A stretch of DNA of 55,970 nucleotides from positions 1-55,970 of the forward strand of contig NZ_JANIBL010000031.1 of NCBI RefSeq assembly GCF_024505055.1, written 5' to 3'. Positions 43,963-53,854 of the stretch are shown here, one piece after another. The position numbers and the translations under genes were made by a program. How positions within the stretch are numbered: position 1 is the first letter of the stretch; each line of letters opens with the position of its first letter. Origin of the DNA: Methylomonas rosea (GTDB taxonomy: Bacteria > Pseudomonadota > Gammaproteobacteria > Methylococcales > Methylomonadaceae). The notes below the pieces were generated by a model. That model searched no databases, was not told where the DNA came from, and saw nothing but the letters and a program-made list of their open reading frames with translations.

Positions 43963-46959
43963 ATGCGACAGGCTTTCGTTGTTCGTGGTGAGCGGCTTAC
44001 AGGGCTTAATCGACGGTTCCTAAGGTTCATATTTCGTCGGCAATCAATTGCTGCCGGCGTGCTGCTGGCAATAATTAGCGTTAGTAACCCGGCGCATGCC
44101 GACATCAGTGCGGCGACGATTCGCGGTCAAGTCACGCTCGGGGGGGCCGACAGTCAGGCGGGCGCGCAAATAATCGTCACCAGCCTGGAGCGGGGCTTTT
44201 CCACGCGGACCTTTTCCAGAGCCGATGGCTCTTATGTGCTGATGGCTTTAAAACCAGGCCGTTACCAGCTCAAAGTGTTGGCGCCTGACGGGCAGCAGAA
44301 CAGCCAGGAGCTGACGCTGCAAGTTGGGCAAGTGGCCGTGGTGGACATTGCGCTAGGGGCTGAAGAGAGTGTTGCCGAGCACGCGAGCGAGGGCAATTCG
44401 GCGGAGTTGGCTACTTATTTAACCCCTGAGCAAATGCAGCGCCTGCCGCAGGTAAACCGCAATTTTTTAAATTATGCCGACCTTGCACCGGGTGTGAATG
44501 TGGTCACCGATGAGAACGGCAGCACCCGTTTGCAAAGCGGTGGGCAGCGGCCGGATAGCGTTAATTTGTTTATCGATGGCGTCAGTCAGAAAAACTATGT
44601 GGTGAGGGGCGGGGTGGCCGGCCAGGATTCCAGCCGCGGCAATGTGTTTCCGGAATCGGCCGTTGCCGAATACAAGGTCATCAGTCAGAACTATAAAGCC
44701 GAGTACGATCAAGTCGGCGGCGCGGCAATTTCGGTGCAGACCAAATCCGGCGGCAACACCTTTCACGGCGAAACCTTTTACGATCATACCAATCAGGATT
44801 TGCGCAGCGTCACACCCAGCGAGCAACTCGCCGGCGGCAAGCGCGATACCGAGCAAGCCCAGTTCGGTGTAACCTTAAGCGGGCCGATTGCTAGGGATGT
44901 GGCGCATTTTTTCATGGCATACGAACGTAAACTCAACGACGATTACGCCAATGTCAGCAGCGGTGACGGCTCCAGTTTACCCGAGCCGTATCAAGCGCAA
45001 CTGGGCAGTGTGAATAGGCCATTTACGGCGGACTTGTTTTTCGGCAAACTGGATTGGGCGCTTAACGATAGCAACTTGATCGAAGTCTCTTTTAAGTTGC
45101 GTGATGAAACCGAAACCCTCGGCATTGGCGGTCAAAACGCCGAATCGTATGCGTTGGCAAAGGGTAATAGTGAAAAGCGCCTGGACTTTAAATATCAATA
45201 CAGCGCGGAACATTGGGTCAACGAAGCGCGCTTTACCTATGAAGATGCCAGTTGGCGGCAACTGCCGGCCACGCAAAGTGCGGGTTTGCTGTTGCGTCGC
45301 CTGGACGGTACTCTGAGTGGGGGTAATTTGACTAGCCGGAGCGTGCTGAATAGCGGCGGCACCACTAATTACCAGGACAAGGGGCAGAGCGGACCGGGTT
45401 TTCAAGACGATCTAACCTTCAGCGGATTGAATTGGCACGGCACCCATGTCGTAAAATTGGGCGCTAAAGTAAAACAGATAGAACTCGGCGCGGTGGAGCG
45501 CGATCCTTACCACCCGCAGTTCGGATTAAATTTGAATAATGCTGCCGGCAATCCGTATCAAGTACGCTGGGCAACGCCGTTGAACGGAGGCAGCGACGGT
45601 TCCGCCCACTCTGACGTCACGCAATTTGGCGCGTATCTGCAAGACGATTGGAACCCTAATCGACATCTGAGCGTCAACCTGGGCGTGCGCTGGGATTACG
45701 AATATAACCCCGGTTATCTGAATCATGTCACACCCGGCGATGTCAGCAGCGCGCTACGCAACTGGCGCAACCTTCAAAACGCCAATGCCGGTTACGACAT
45801 CGAAAATTACCTTAGCAACGGCGGCAATCGAACCGCAGACAGCAATAATATTGCACCCAGACTCGGTCTTGCTTACGACCTGTTTGCAGATCAGCGGCAT
45901 GTATTGTTCGGCGGCTACGCCAAAGCCTACGACCGCAATATTTACGACGTGCTGCAACTGGAACGGACCAAGGGCAGTTATCCCGGTTTTAGCGTGAATT
46001 TTCAGGGCGACCCCAATTACGATTGTGTTGCCGGCGTCGATTGCATTGCCTGGAACCCCGAGTATCTAAACTATACGCCGGCGCAATTGTCTGCGCTGAC
46101 CGGTGCCGGTGTTGGCAGCAGCAGGGAAATCAATTTGATGCGCAACGATTTGCGCACACCCTATGCCGACCAGTTCAATATCGGCATGCGCAATCGTTTC
46201 GGCGACTGGCATACCGAGATCAGCGTGTCGCACGTACACAGTTACAACGGTTTGGTCGGTTTGCTGGGCGGCCGCAATGCCGACGGCAGTTTTTACGCAG
46301 CTGGGTCTGGGTTCGGCGGCACCTTTCAGGCTGTGCCGGGGTTTGGGCAATTGATCTTGTTCGATAACGGCGTACAGACCAAAACCAATTCGGTGTTTGT
46401 TAAAGCCGAAAAACCTTACAGCAAGGACAGCGGTTGGGGTATGACTTTTGCGTACACCTATACCGATTCCGAAGAAAACAAACCGCAATCCTTCGTCGAT
46501 AACAGCAGTTATTTGTTCGAGTATCCCAATACCCACACCAACGGCTGGCTGGATACCGCCGGGGTTCGTAAGCATAAGCTGGTGACGACCGCCAGCGTCG
46601 ATTTACCATGGGATTTGATTTTTTCCACCAAACTGACGCTGGCTACGCCCGACACCCGCTCCGGCATCAACTGCACAACTGGTGCTTGCCGCTTCGATAC
46701 CTTTACGCCGCCGGGTAGCGATTTTATTTTTCCGGGGCAGTGGTGGGGGTACAAACAAGTCGATATTGCCCTGATCAAAAGCTTCGATACGCCGCACGAT
46801 ACCCGCATGAAGCTACGTTTGGATGTATTGAATTTATTCGATTTTAAAAATTATGCGGCATTTAACAGCGACTTTGCCTCGCCGAATTTAGGTACGCCGC
46901 TTACCGTGCTGGCCGGACCGGGTTTGACGGTGAAATTGACCGCCCGCCTGGAGTTTTGA
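43963..46959 (+). CDS. TonB-dependent receptor, Oar/CarbopepD-reg type
   Basis: 998 residues from ATG 43963; CGGAGT precedes it by 7 bases, which I prefer to the upstream in-frame starts at 43930/43936. After a signal sequence comes a carboxypeptidase-regulatory-like fold (about 55-135; GQVTLGGADSQAGAQIIV, ADGSYVLMALKPGRYQL), then a plug (LPQVNRNFLNYADLAPGV, GQRPDSVNLFIDGVSQ) and a long beta barrel (repeated aromatic/Asn-Gly strands) ending TVKLTARLEF. It should sit in the outer membrane and move a substrate with TonB energy. The substrate is not evident. Its stop overlaps the yfiR start by one base. Confidence 0.9.
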   Translation: MRQAFVVRGERLTGLNRRFLRFIFRRQSIAAGVLLAIISVSNPAHADISAATIRGQVTLGGADSQAGAQIIVTSLERGFSTRTFSRADGSYVLMALKPGRYQLKVLAPDGQQNSQELTLQVGQVAVVDIALGAEESVAEHASEGNSAELATYLTPEQMQRLPQVNRNFLNYADLAPGVNVVTDENGSTRLQSGGQRPDSVNLFIDGVSQKNYVVRGGVAGQDSSRGNVFPESAVAEYKVISQNYKAEYDQVGGAAISVQTKSGGNTFHGETFYDHTNQDLRSVTPSEQLAGGKRDTEQAQFGVTLSGPIARDVAHFFMAYERKLNDDYANVSSGDGSSLPEPYQAQLGSVNRPFTADLFFGKLDWALNDSNLIEVSFKLRDETETLGIGGQNAESYALAKGNSEKRLDFKYQYSAEHWVNEARFTYEDASWRQLPATQSAGLLLRRLDGTLSGGNLTSRSVLNSGGTTNYQDKGQSGPGFQDDLTFSGLNWHGTHVVKLGAKVKQIELGAVERDPYHPQFGLNLNNAAGNPYQVRWATPLNGGSDGSAHSDVTQFGAYLQDDWNPNRHLSVNLGVRWDYEYNPGYLNHVTPGDVSSALRNWRNLQNANAGYDIENYLSNGGNRTADSNNIAPRLGLAYDLFADQRHVLFGGYAKAYDRNIYDVLQLERTKGSYPGFSVNFQGDPNYDCVAGVDCIAWNPEYLNYTPAQLSALTGAGVGSSREINLMRNDLRTPYADQFNIGMRNRFGDWHTEISVSHVHSYNGLVGLLGGRNADGSFYAAGSGFGGTFQAVPGFGQLILFDNGVQTKTNSVFVKAEKPYSKDSGWGMTFAYTYTDSEENKPQSFVDNSSYLFEYPNTHTNGWLDTAGVRKHKLVTTASVDLPWDLIFSTKLTLATPDTRSGINCTTGACRFDTFTPPGSDFIFPGQWWGYKQVDIALIKSFDTPHDTRMKLRLDVLNLFDFKNYAAFNSDFASPNLGTPLTVLAGPGLTVKLTARLEF

Positions 46960-47474
46960 TGGCGGGTAGGTTAGCGGGCTTGGGTTTATGTTTGTGGGTG
47001 TTGCTCAGCGGCCTCGGCCCGGCCGTTGCGGCCGACGATGTGCTGAATGCTAAAACCAAGGCCAATTATTTGTTCAATTTCACCAAGTTCGTGGAATGGC
47101 CGGCGCTGATGAACGATACGCTGCATGTCTGTATCGTCGGCGCCGAGCCTATCGTGAACGTGCTTAGCGACTTGGCCAGCCGGGATACCAAGGGGCATTT
47201 ACTGCAAATCTGGTCGGGCATAGACGATCCGCAGGTTTGCCAGATTTTGTATATCGACCATGAAGCGCCGGAGTTGCACGCCTTGACGCAGCAGGTGCGC
47301 GGCAATCAGATTCTGACGGTCAGCGATGCCGAGGGGTTTGCCGGCCGGGGAGGTTGTATTGGTTTCTACAGCGAAAACGGCCAAATCAAACTGGAAATCA
47401 ATCCCGACGCCGTGCGCCGTGCGCAATTAAAAGTCAACGCGTTGTTGATGGAAATCGCCCGTATCGTCCGTTAA
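46959..47474 (+). CDS. YfiR-family (DUF4154) periplasmic protein
   Basis: 171 residues, ATG sharing one base with the receptor's stop (TGATG). Signal peptide (LGLCLWVLLSGLGPAVAADD) followed by KANYLFNFTKFVEWPA, the hallmark of YfiR/DUF4154, and CIGFYSENGQIKLEINPDA. In Pseudomonas YfiR binds the periplasmic part of the diguanylate cyclase YfiN and keeps it off. Here no YfiN exists; the next gene, a hybrid kinase with a CHASE8-like sensor, is the obvious partner. Confidence 0.92.
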   Translation: MAGRLAGLGLCLWVLLSGLGPAVAADDVLNAKTKANYLFNFTKFVEWPALMNDTLHVCIVGAEPIVNVLSDLASRDTKGHLLQIWSGIDDPQVCQILYIDHEAPELHALTQQVRGNQILTVSDAEGFAGRGGCIGFYSENGQIKLEINPDAVRRAQLKVNALLMEIARIVR

Positions 47475-47490
47475 TTCAATCCAGAACACC

Positions 47491-50400
47491 ATGACAAACC
47501 AGGCTGAATTTAAACGCGATCTGACTATTAAAACCAAGCTGGTGCTGATCATGCTGGCAACCAGCATCTTGTCGTTGTTGTTGGCGGGAGCTGGTTTTAT
47601 TGCCCAGGAACACATGCGGGTGAAAGAGGATATGGGCCGGGATTTGAGTTCTCTGGCCCGCATCATCGCCAGTCGCAGTACCGTGGCCTTGTCCTTCAAT
47701 GACAGCGGTGTCGCCAACGCGACATTGGCAGCTTTAAGCGTCAAGGAAAGCGTGGTTTCGGCCTGTATTTACGATAGCGCCAATCAGCTGTTTGCGCTTT
47801 ACGAGCCCGGCTTGGCCTGTCCGCTGCACCATCCCGAGCCTTCGGCTAGCGAACGGCCGCTATTCGACAATGCATATTGCACCGTTAGCGAAACGATAGC
47901 CTTGGATGGCCGGACCTTGGGAAGGGTATGGATAGCCTCCAGTTTGGCGGAGCTGGATTCCTTGTGGCGGGATTTTTTAGCCGCTGCGACGGGTATTGTC
48001 ATGATGTCCGGTCTGTTTGCCTTGCTGTTGGCGTCCAGTTTGCAGCAAGTGGTGTCCGGTCCGCTGGTCAGGTTGAAAAAAACCGTCGAGACTATCAATA
48101 GTGAAAAGAACTACACCTTGCGCGCCGTGCAAGAAAGCGACGACGAACTAGGGGCGCTGATTCAAGCCTTTAACACCATGATTGCCACTATCGAAACCCG
48201 CGATAGTGAACTGCTGGCTTTGAATTGGCAGCTTGCCGAAAACGAAAAACTATTGGCCAGTATCAATGAAGGTCTGGAAGAACGTGTGGCCGCCCGCACC
48301 GCCGAGTTGGCGCACAGTAACGCCAAACTGGCACATAACAGCGTGATGCTGGCAACGGTGTTGGATAGCATGTCGCAGGGCTTGATTGCCTTTGACAGCA
48401 ATTTAAAATTATTGGTTTGGAATAAAAAGCTCAGCGAGGTGCGCGGCTATCCGGAAAGTATGCTGGCAGTGGGCAGAGACCATGCCGATTTTATGCAGTT
48501 CGACTTGACGGATCCGCAGCTGCGTTTCAGAAATCCCGATGCCGAACTCAGGCAGTTATTGGACGAAATAAGACGGTTTCAGCCGCACAATTTTACTCGG
48601 CAACGACTGGACAATCGAGTCATCGAGGTCAGCGGCGGGCCGATTGCCGATGGCGGTTTCGTCAGTACCTACGAAGATGTGACCTTGCGCAAGCAGGCCG
48701 AGCTGGCATTGAAAGAAGCCAGGGACGCCGCCCAGTCGGCAACTCAAACTAAAAGCCAGTTCCTGGCGAATATGTCGCACGAGATCCGCACCCCGATGAA
48801 CGGCGTGCTGGGGATGTTGCATCTGGCCTTACAGACTGAACTGACGGCATCGCAGCGCAATTATTTGGCAAAAGCGCACAGTTCCGCACGCACCTTGTTG
48901 GGGATTCTTAACGATATTCTGGATTTCTCCAAAATCGAGGCCGGTAAATTAGCGCTGGAAGAAACCGAATTTCGCTTCGATAGCGTGGTGGAACAATTGG
49001 CCGATATGATCGGTTACCAAGCCGGCTTGAAAGGTATCGAGTTCCTGATTCGTCACGACCCGCAAATTCCGCCGGTGTTGTTGGGCGATCCTTTGCGTTT
49101 CGGCCAGGTGTTGACCAATCTGTGCGGCAACGCGCTGAAGTTCACCGAAGCCGGCGAATTGGAACTGGCTTTCCATTGCCTGGCCAAGACCGATAGCACT
49201 ATCGATTTGCGGATTTCGGTGCGGGACACCGGCATCGGTATGTCGGAAGACGATCAGAAAAAGCTGTTTCGAGAGTTTACTCAAGCCGATCAGGGCACCA
49301 GCCGGCGCTTTGGCGGCACCGGTTTGGGTTTGGCCATCTGCAAAACCCTGGTGGAAATGATGCGCGGCCGGATCTGGATCGAGCAGTCGCAACTGGGTCA
49401 GGGCACAACCTTTTGTTTTACCGTGCGCTTGGGTGTTGCTACGGACACCTTGTTGCATCAAGACGCGCTGGAGCAAAGCATAGGCGTATTGCTAGCCGAG
49501 GTGCGGGTATTGGTGGTGGATGACAACGAGGCGTCCCGGGAAATCATCAGCGACATGCTGCGGCCGTTTCAATTACGGGTAAGTTGTGCGGCCAGTGCCG
49601 CCGCCGCGCTGAGCGCTTTGCGGGACATGCCGGCCGGTCAGCCTTTCGATGTGGTGTTGATGGACTGGAAAATGCCGGGCATGAACGGCGACGAGGCGAT
49701 CAGGCAGATTCGTGCCGACACCAGCCTGGTGCCGCAGCCCAAGATCATCATGGTGACGGCTTACGGTAGCGAAGATGTGATGCGTTTGGCGGGCCGGGCC
49801 GGTATCGATGGCTTTTTGATCAAGCCGGTATCGCCGTCTTCATTACTGGATGCGATTTTATCCGCACTGGGCCGCGGGCGGGTGCTTGGGGCGGTGGATA
49901 AATTCAAGCAACTGGGCGGGGCGGATATTGCCGGCATCAAACAGCTGCAGGGGATTCGCTTGTTGCTGGTGGAAGATAATGAAATCAACCGCGAATTTGC
50001 CTGCGAATTGCTGCGCAGTCACGATATTCAGGTCGATGAAGCGGTGAACGGCGAGGAAGCAGTGAGCATGGTTCGGCAACGGCATTACGATGCGGTCTTG
50101 ATGGACATCCAGATGCCGGTGCTGGACGGCTTGCAAGCCACCGTCAAGATTCGGGCCTTGGCGCAAGCCGAGGGTGATCAACGCTATGCCGCCATGCCCA
50201 TCATCGCGATGACCGCCCATGCCATGGCCCGCGATGTCGAAAAAAGCCTGGAGGCGGGTATGAACGATCACGTCACCAAACCAATCGATCCCGACCGGCT
50301 GTTCAAAGCCTTGGCGACCTGGATTCCGCTCACTGCCGACGGCGGTCAGGGCCAGGAAGCGGCGCAGATTTATGAAATTGCCGATTATCCGGAAGATTTA

Positions 50401-50994
50401 CAAACCTTGACCAGCCTGGATATTGTGCAAGGTATACGCCGGATTGGCGGCAATCCGGATGCCTATCGCAAACAGCTATACCGTTTTAAAGAACACTACC
50501 CGGATGCGGTCGCCGAGATTCGCGGTTTGATCAATGCCGGCGAACTGAGGCAGGCTGAAGAGCGCTGTCATGCCTTGAAAGGCGTCAGCGGCAATCTGGG
50601 GGCGACGGATTTATTCGAAGCCGCCGCCGGTGTCGATATTGTGCTTAAGCAAAATCAAATTCCGCCCGCCGAACACTTGCTGCACATGGAAGGATTTTTG
50701 CGCAAAGTAATTGCTCAAATTCAGGCCTTGCAAACAGCGGCGGACAGCCGAACGCCCGGCCCGGATCAGCCTCAGGCACCGGTTGCCAATGCCGAGATAG
50801 CGGCGGATTTGCACAAACTGTCGCAGTTGCTGGAAAGCGATCTAGGCGCGGCCGAAGCGATGTTGGAGCAATTGCAGCTTAGTATGGCCGGTCATGAATA
50901 TCTGCCCTTGTTGGAGGACATCGCCAAAAAAATCGACCGATTTGCCATCGACGAAGCGCTGACGCAACTGGGCGAGTTGGTGCAAAAGCTATAA
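47491..50994 (+). CDS. hybrid histidine kinase with CHASE8-like sensor (HAMP-PAS-HisKA-HATPase-REC x2-Hpt)
   Basis: 1167 residues. N-terminal helix (LVLIMLATSILSLLLAGAGF), periplasmic CHASE8-like domain (about 45-150; LARIIASRSTVALSFND, CIYDSANQLFALYEPG, as in YfiN), second helix, HAMP (about 190-240), coiled linker, PAS (about 285), HisKA with FLANMSHEIRTPMNGV (about 425), HATPase GGTGLGLAICKTLV, receiver 1 (VLVVDDNEASRE, LMDWKMPGM), receiver 2 (LLLVEDNEINRE, LMDIQMPVLDG) and Hpt (CHALKGVSGNLG, about 1030). It should be held in check by the YfiR neighbour and pass phosphate toward the receivers at 41393 or 41862. Confidence 0.92.
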   Translation: MTNQAEFKRDLTIKTKLVLIMLATSILSLLLAGAGFIAQEHMRVKEDMGRDLSSLARIIASRSTVALSFNDSGVANATLAALSVKESVVSACIYDSANQLFALYEPGLACPLHHPEPSASERPLFDNAYCTVSETIALDGRTLGRVWIASSLAELDSLWRDFLAAATGIVMMSGLFALLLASSLQQVVSGPLVRLKKTVETINSEKNYTLRAVQESDDELGALIQAFNTMIATIETRDSELLALNWQLAENEKLLASINEGLEERVAARTAELAHSNAKLAHNSVMLATVLDSMSQGLIAFDSNLKLLVWNKKLSEVRGYPESMLAVGRDHADFMQFDLTDPQLRFRNPDAELRQLLDEIRRFQPHNFTRQRLDNRVIEVSGGPIADGGFVSTYEDVTLRKQAELALKEARDAAQSATQTKSQFLANMSHEIRTPMNGVLGMLHLALQTELTASQRNYLAKAHSSARTLLGILNDILDFSKIEAGKLALEETEFRFDSVVEQLADMIGYQAGLKGIEFLIRHDPQIPPVLLGDPLRFGQVLTNLCGNALKFTEAGELELAFHCLAKTDSTIDLRISVRDTGIGMSEDDQKKLFREFTQADQGTSRRFGGTGLGLAICKTLVEMMRGRIWIEQSQLGQGTTFCFTVRLGVATDTLLHQDALEQSIGVLLAEVRVLVVDDNEASREIISDMLRPFQLRVSCAASAAAALSALRDMPAGQPFDVVLMDWKMPGMNGDEAIRQIRADTSLVPQPKIIMVTAYGSEDVMRLAGRAGIDGFLIKPVSPSSLLDAILSALGRGRVLGAVDKFKQLGGADIAGIKQLQGIRLLLVEDNEINREFACELLRSHDIQVDEAVNGEEAVSMVRQRHYDAVLMDIQMPVLDGLQATVKIRALAQAEGDQRYAAMPIIAMTAHAMARDVEKSLEAGMNDHVTKPIDPDRLFKALATWIPLTADGGQGQEAAQIYEIADYPEDLQTLTSLDIVQGIRRIGGNPDAYRKQLYRFKEHYPDAVAEIRGLINAGELRQAEERCHALKGVSGNLGATDLFEAAAGVDIVLKQNQIPPAEHLLHMEGFLRKVIAQIQALQTAADSRTPGPDQPQAPVANAEIAADLHKLSQLLESDLGAAEAMLEQLQLSMAGHEYLPLLEDIAKKIDRFAIDEALTQLGELVQKL

Positions 50995-51093
50995 CGCCGG
51001 TTTGGGCCCTTTTGCCGCTTGCCGTCGTTGAAGATGCAATTTAATTTACCTGCCGAGCGTCAATATCTTACAATTCGGCAGCCCTTGGCTCAC

Positions 51094-51110
51094 TATAATT
51101 ACTTAGGAGG
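51094..51110 (+). promoter_or_regulatory. -10 box and strong ribosome site of the peroxidase gene
   Basis: TATAAT at 51094-51099 is a consensus -10. No good -35 stands at 17 bases, though TTACAA is at 51068-51073. AGGAGG at 51105-51110 lies 5 bases before ATG 51116. If transcription began about 7 bases after TATAAT the leader would be too short to hold the ribosome site, so one of the two readings may be coincidental. Confidence 0.35.
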
Positions 51111-51115
51111 ATCTC

Positions 51116-52123
51116 ATGTTTAAATTTCGTATGCTGGTTTCTGCGCTAGCGCTGACTGGTTCGATGTCTGTTATGGCAGCCGATGCGCTGCCCACCACGG
51201 CGCCGGCGCCTGCCAATAACCCCACAACCCCCGAGAAGGTTGAACTTGGCAAAATGCTGTATCACGATCCGCGTCTGTCTTCCACGGGCACCGTTTCTTG
51301 CGCGTCTTGCCACAACACCATGTTGGGCGGTGAAGATAATCGGCCAAACTCCATGGGCGTAAATGGTCAAACCGGCGGCCGCAGCGCGCCAACAGTCTGG
51401 AATGCTGCATTCAATAAAGTGCAGTTCTGGGACGGCCGTGCCGACAGCCTGGAAGCCCAAGCGGCAGGTCCAGTCACCAACCCTATCGAAATGGGCATGA
51501 AAAGCTGGGATGATGTGGTCGCTCGCTTGAAAACCATTAAAGGTTATCGCCATGCTTTCGAAGTGGCCTTCGGCAGCGACTCTGAGGCCGTTACCAAAGA
51601 CAACGCCACCAAAGCGATTGCCGCTTACGAAAGAACCTTGATCACGCCGAATAGCGCTTACGACAAATATGTCAAAGGCGATAAAGACGCCTTGACGGAA
51701 CAGCAAGAACGCGGCCTGAAAAAAGCCGTGGAACTGGGTTGCACCAGCTGCCACAGCGGACCGGCTTTCAACGGTCCAGGCGTATTCCAAAAATTCCCCG
51801 TTAACTCCAGCGGCTATTTCGAAGCGCAATATCACTTCCAAAAAGACAAAGGCCTGGCCGAAGTCACTAAAAAGGAAAGCGACGAGCACATGTTTAAAGT
51901 TCCGACTCTGCGTAACGTGGCTTTGACTGCACCTTACATGCATAACGGTTCGGTAAAAACCTTGGATAAAGCCGTTTGGTTGATGGGTAAATTGCAGTTA
52001 AATCAAGAATTGTCGGATGCCGATGTGGCTGACATCGTCGCGTTTTTGAATGCGCTGACAGGCGAATTCCCAGCGCAAACCATGCCGCAATTGCCAGGAA
52101 CACCGGGTTCCAGCTTTAACTGA
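51116..52123 (+). CDS. di-haem cytochrome c peroxidase
   Basis: 335 residues. Signal peptide (LVSALALTGSMSVMAADA), then two CxxCH haem sites: SCASCHNTML (about 62-71) and GCTSCHSGPA (about 205-214). Other family marks: FWDGRADSLEAQA, NPIEMGMK, and a C-terminal methionine ligand region VALTAPYMHNGSVKTLD. It reduces H2O2 to water in the periplasm with electrons from a c-type cytochrome. It has its own ribosome site and terminator (52145-52170). Confidence 0.96.
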   Translation: MFKFRMLVSALALTGSMSVMAADALPTTAPAPANNPTTPEKVELGKMLYHDPRLSSTGTVSCASCHNTMLGGEDNRPNSMGVNGQTGGRSAPTVWNAAFNKVQFWDGRADSLEAQAAGPVTNPIEMGMKSWDDVVARLKTIKGYRHAFEVAFGSDSEAVTKDNATKAIAAYERTLITPNSAYDKYVKGDKDALTEQQERGLKKAVELGCTSCHSGPAFNGPGVFQKFPVNSSGYFEAQYHFQKDKGLAEVTKKESDEHMFKVPTLRNVALTAPYMHNGSVKTLDKAVWLMGKLQLNQELSDADVADIVAFLNALTGEFPAQTMPQLPGTPGSSFN

Positions 52124-52144
52124 GCTTTATCAGGCAGCTAAAGG

Positions 52145-52170
52145 AAAGGGGCCGAAAGGCCCCTTTTTTT
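52145..52170 (+). terminator. rho-independent terminator of the peroxidase gene
   Basis: GGGGCC-GAAA-GGCCCC stem with a GNRA-like loop and seven T, 22 bases after the stop codon. Confidence 0.93.
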
Positions 52171-52259
52171 GTCATGAGATTGGCTATTGCCCGGCTACTA
52201 AATATCGTCGGTCCGGTGCCTGCGGGAGTGACAGCCCCAGAAAATTAGGGGCCAGGTTA

Positions 52260-52436
52260 AACGTTCCTGATTATAAAGCTGCCCCAGCAACGACGTCATT
52301 CCGGCATGGATTGCCGGAATCCAGACTACATGGATGTGTTAGGCGCTTGCCATCCTTGGCTCCTGGATCCCGGCGATCCATGCCGAGATGACGATATTTG
52401 ATATGGCTCAAGCATCCTTATAATCAGAATAACGTT
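52260..52436. repeat. MITE-like element between ccp and ald
   Basis: Outer inverted ends: AACGTTCCTGATTATAA (52260-52276) and TTATAATCAGAATAACGTT (52418-52436). Inner arms, CGTCATTCCGGCATGGATTG... (52294-52324) and their reverse complement at 52363-52393, match at 27 of 31 positions. It has no ORF. This is the content of the 352-bp gap 52124-52475, together with the terminator and a TTAGGGGCCAGGTTAA fragment of the other repeat family (52245-52260). Confidence 0.7.
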
Positions 52437-52475
52437 CGAGTGCTTATTCTGTTCGGTCAGGCCAGGCTGATTGGT

Positions 52476-53591
52476 TTAGCTCAGGAACTGATCCGGCGGC
52501 AGATAATTAAAACCAAACGCATCGGCAATCCCTTGGCAAGTAACATTGCCGGCCACGATGTTTAGCCCTTTCAGCAAAGCCGAATTCTCGCGCAACGCTT
52601 GTTGCCAGCCCTTGTTGGCGAGTTGCAGGGCATAGGGCAGGGTGGCGTTGGTTAAGGCCAGAGTCGAGGTGCGCGGCACTGCGCCGGGCATGTTGGCGAC
52701 TGCATAATGCACGACATTGTCGATAACATAGATAGGATCGGCATGGGTAGTGGGATGTGTGGTTTCCACGCAGCCGCCTTGGTCTACCGCCACATCGACG
52801 ATTACCGCGCCGGCTTGCATCAATTTTAAATCTTCGGCGCGGATCAGCTTGGGTGCGGCTGCCCCGGTTACGAGTACGCCGCCGATGACCAAGTCTGCTG
52901 TGCGGATTTGCTCGAGAATAGCGTGTCTGCTGGAAAACAGCAGTTGCACATTGGCGGGTAAAATATCGCTGAGCTGGCGCAGACGCTCCAGCGACAAATC
53001 CATGACCGTGACTTGTGCACCCAAACCGGCCGCCATTTTTGCCGCCTGCGTGCCGACTACCCCGCCGCCCAAAATCAACACCTTGGCCGGCAATACCCCC
53101 GGTACGCCCCCAAGTAACATGCCGCGGCCGCCATAGAGTTTTTCCAGGTAATGCGCGCCTTCCTGCACCGCCAGCCGGCCGGCTACTTCGGACATCGGCG
53201 TCAGCAAGGGTAATTCGCCGGAGGCCAATTGCACGGTCTCATACGCGATACAGGTGGCGCCGGAAGCCAGATGCGCCTCGGTCAACGGCCGATTGGCGGC
53301 AAAATGAAAATAGGTAAATAGCGTTTGGCCGGGCCGAATCAACGACCATTCGGGTTCTATCGGCTCCTTAACCTTGACTATCATATCCGCGGAGGCCCAA
53401 ACCGGTTCCGGACCTTCCACCAGCTGTGCGCCGGCTGTTTGGTATAGCGAGTCTTCGAAGCCGGCGCCAACGCCCGCGCCACTTTCCATTGTGACAGTGT
53501 GGCCGGCGCTTACTAGCGCGGCAACGCCGGACGGTACCACCGATACCCGGTTTTCATTAGGTTTGATTTCCTTGGGTACGCCGATTTTCAT
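52476..53591 (-). CDS. ald: alanine dehydrogenase
   Basis: 371 residues from ATG 53591, the exact usual length; the frame reaches back to 53684 but that extension has no family match. Opening [30 protein letters not shown], the substrate-binding [15 protein letters not shown], the NAD loop [19 protein letters not shown] and [11 protein letters not shown] are all typical. It interconverts L-alanine with pyruvate and ammonia, and in methanotrophs often serves ammonia assimilation. It is transcribed alone, toward the repeat at 52260. Confidence 0.96.
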   Translation of the reverse strand: MKIGVPKEIKPNENRVSVVPSGVAALVSAGHTVTMESGAGVGAGFEDSLYQTAGAQLVEGPEPVWASADMIVKVKEPIEPEWSLIRPGQTLFTYFHFAANRPLTEAHLASGATCIAYETVQLASGELPLLTPMSEVAGRLAVQEGAHYLEKLYGGRGMLLGGVPGVLPAKVLILGGGVVGTQAAKMAAGLGAQVTVMDLSLERLRQLSDILPANVQLLFSSRHAILEQIRTADLVIGGVLVTGAAAPKLIRAEDLKLMQAGAVIVDVAVDQGGCVETTHPTTHADPIYVIDNVVHYAVANMPGAVPRTSTLALTNATLPYALQLANKGWQQALRENSALLKGLNIVAGNVTCQGIADAFGFNYLPPDQFLS

Positions 53592-53854
53592 ATTCACCTC
53601 TTGTGCAATATTAAATGATGCCGGTTTGATGGTAGCAATAATCAGACCGTAAGGCTTTGTCAACCAAAAGTGCCAAACGTTCAACGGCTTACCATGGCGG
53701 ACCTAGTCCCATGTTGTAGCGTTTGTAGCGCTTTGTTTGCCATTTTGGCGCAAAACCGCTGCTCTGTCCTAGGCGAATGAATAGACTATCGCGGGCGGGA
53801 CGGACCTTAAAAATCGTCTAAGCTTAGCCCAGCGGCTTTACCAGAGAGAACATC

